A DNA stretch of 64,000 nucleotides from Maea johnstoni (Eukaryota; Annelida; Polychaeta; Spionida; Magelonidae), in contig OZ012687.1 of NCBI GenBank assembly GCA_963942565.1, positions 13,593,128-13,657,127 on the forward strand, written 5' to 3'. The position numbers were made by a program, and so were the translations under genes. The notes under the pieces were generated by a model. That model was not told the origin of the DNA. It made no database searches and saw only the letters and a list, made by a program, of their open reading frames with translations. Below are positions 63,145-64,000 of this stretch, piece after piece; position 1 is the stretch's first letter, and each line of letters starts with the position of its first letter.

Positions 63145-63330
63145 TTGCCACTGACTCCTTATCACTGTCCGGGATCGAATCCCATATGAGAAAATTGCCA
63201 TTGACTTGGGGTTAGGCAGTCGTTTTCGCCGGGGACTGCGGGTTTCTCCACCGATTACAACTGGCTAGTCACGCCTCAATACGGCAAAAAGGTGACGAAA
63301 GATCAAAATTCCTGCGAGTAAGTATAATGT
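63145..63330 (+). mobile_element. tRNA-derived SINE
   Basis: B-box-like GGGATCGAATCCC followed by AAAATTGCCATTGACTTGGG, GTTAGGCAGTCGTTTTCGCC, GGGTTTCTCCACCGATTACA and ACTGGCTAGTCACGCC. Same family as at 42,725. Confidence 0.75.
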
Positions 63331-63365
63331 TCCAAGTAATATCAGACCGGCTGACGAAGAATGGG

Positions 63366-63740
63366 TTAACCCGTTTACACCTTGGGCCAGCTTGAAATGG
63401 TCTGAAACATCATGATAACAAACTACATGAATATTTTTTATTTTTTTGATTTTTGAGTGAAATTTGCTTTTCATATTCGATAGAACAAAACCCCTTCAAA
63501 TGTTATTGATGCCATTACTCGAATTGGCGATGTATGTTTAGGAATTGCAGACCACGTGAACACTCCGGATACCAATGGGTTAACCCATTAAGGGGGAATG
63601 TTGATCAGAAGCTAAACAACAACTCTCATTCAAATATTTTGTAAACTTTCGCTTTTCTCCTAAGTTATTTTCAAGAGTATGAGAGTAGCAGACGATATTT
63701 TCTAGAGTAACTCTGAGTGTGAATAGGTGCAATGGGTTAA
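63366..63740. mobile_element. Two abutting TTAA-flanked elements
   Basis: First: 63,366-63,583, from TTAACCCGTTTACACC to CCAATGGGTTAA. Second: 63,580-63,740, from TTAACCCATTAAGGGG to GCAATGGGTTAA. They share the central TTAA. Ends of the form TTAACCCATT with TTAA at the border fit piggyBac-type MITEs. Similar ends occur at 28,921 and 29,543. Confidence 0.55.
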
Positions 63741-64000
63741 CAACGGCCGCCTGGCGCGTGCGTCAGCTGGCAAAACAAACAACATCGGATCCTGCCAATG
63801 ATAGATGGGGGGCAAGACTTTAGTGGGAGCAGCTCATTTTTAACAATGGAAAGAATCTGCACATTCTGATATAACATTTGTGAAAAATTCCCAAAATAGT
63901 TGACAGAAAACTGAGTTGGTGTCCATGCACAATGCCCAGTCGGCCATGCTTCTGACGTCATTTGAAGACCAAATAGCATCATGTTTAAGTCATGCCAATA

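Overview
The window looks like nuclear DNA of an invertebrate metazoan, perhaps a deuterostome or other marine animal; the species cannot be fixed from the sequence. The reasons are split genes with consensus splice sites, a metazoan-type 5-aminolevulinate synthase (ALAS) with its C-terminal extension, long (TA)n tracts, tRNA-derived SINEs, Helitrons, MITEs and APE-type LINEs. Real host coding sequence is only a few kb of 64 kb; most of the rest is mobile or simple-repeat DNA.

Layout. 2.3-11.0 kb: the last exons of a first ALAS gene (ALAS-1, + strand). Its terminal exon is cut in two by a 5,494-bp giant inverted-repeat element flanked by an exact 6-bp target duplication (GATATA). 11-28.6 kb: (TA)n tracts, a 2.5-kb terminal-inverted-repeat block carrying a CT-rich tract and a 91-bp minisatellite, then a Helitron split by a 9.7-kb LINE. 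The LINE has three large open frames: ORF1 with one in-frame TAG, an unrecognised Cys-rich 981-residue frame, and ORF2 with endonuclease and reverse transcriptase. 28.7-36.2 kb: six exons of a second, tandem ALAS gene (ALAS-2). One intron holds a 2.85-kb fold-back element (TSD CATTGT) that itself contains a hairpin MITE. The 5' targeting exons of ALAS-2 were not found. 37.6-48.8 kb: more Helitron copies with nested MITEs and truncated LINEs, plus a minus-strand two-exon gene for a secreted PAN/apple-like protein (exons 45,383-45,062 and 41,915-41,431). 49-57 kb: mostly unassigned sequence and microsatellites. 57.2-58.7 kb: hairpin-bearing elements. 58.8-59.4 kb: first coding exon of a secreted EF-hand protein whose remaining exons were not found. 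59.6-63.7 kb: SINEs, a (TA)n tract, a small palindromic element and two abutting TTAA-flanked elements.

Functionally, only the two ALAS genes are clearly related: both encode the enzyme that starts heme synthesis in mitochondria. ALAS-2 retains the catalytic residues I could locate. ALAS-1 as assembled here cannot give a normal C-terminus, because the inserted element supplies a stop 26 bases inside its left end.

The most interesting signals are: (1) the exact-duplication insertion of a giant palindrome into an ALAS exon; (2) the large extra frame in the LINE, apparently built of about four diverged repeats; (3) a family of hairpin elements whose two stem arms change in step between copies; (4) two unrelated-looking fold-back elements that share 6-bp duplications and TAY...RTA termini.
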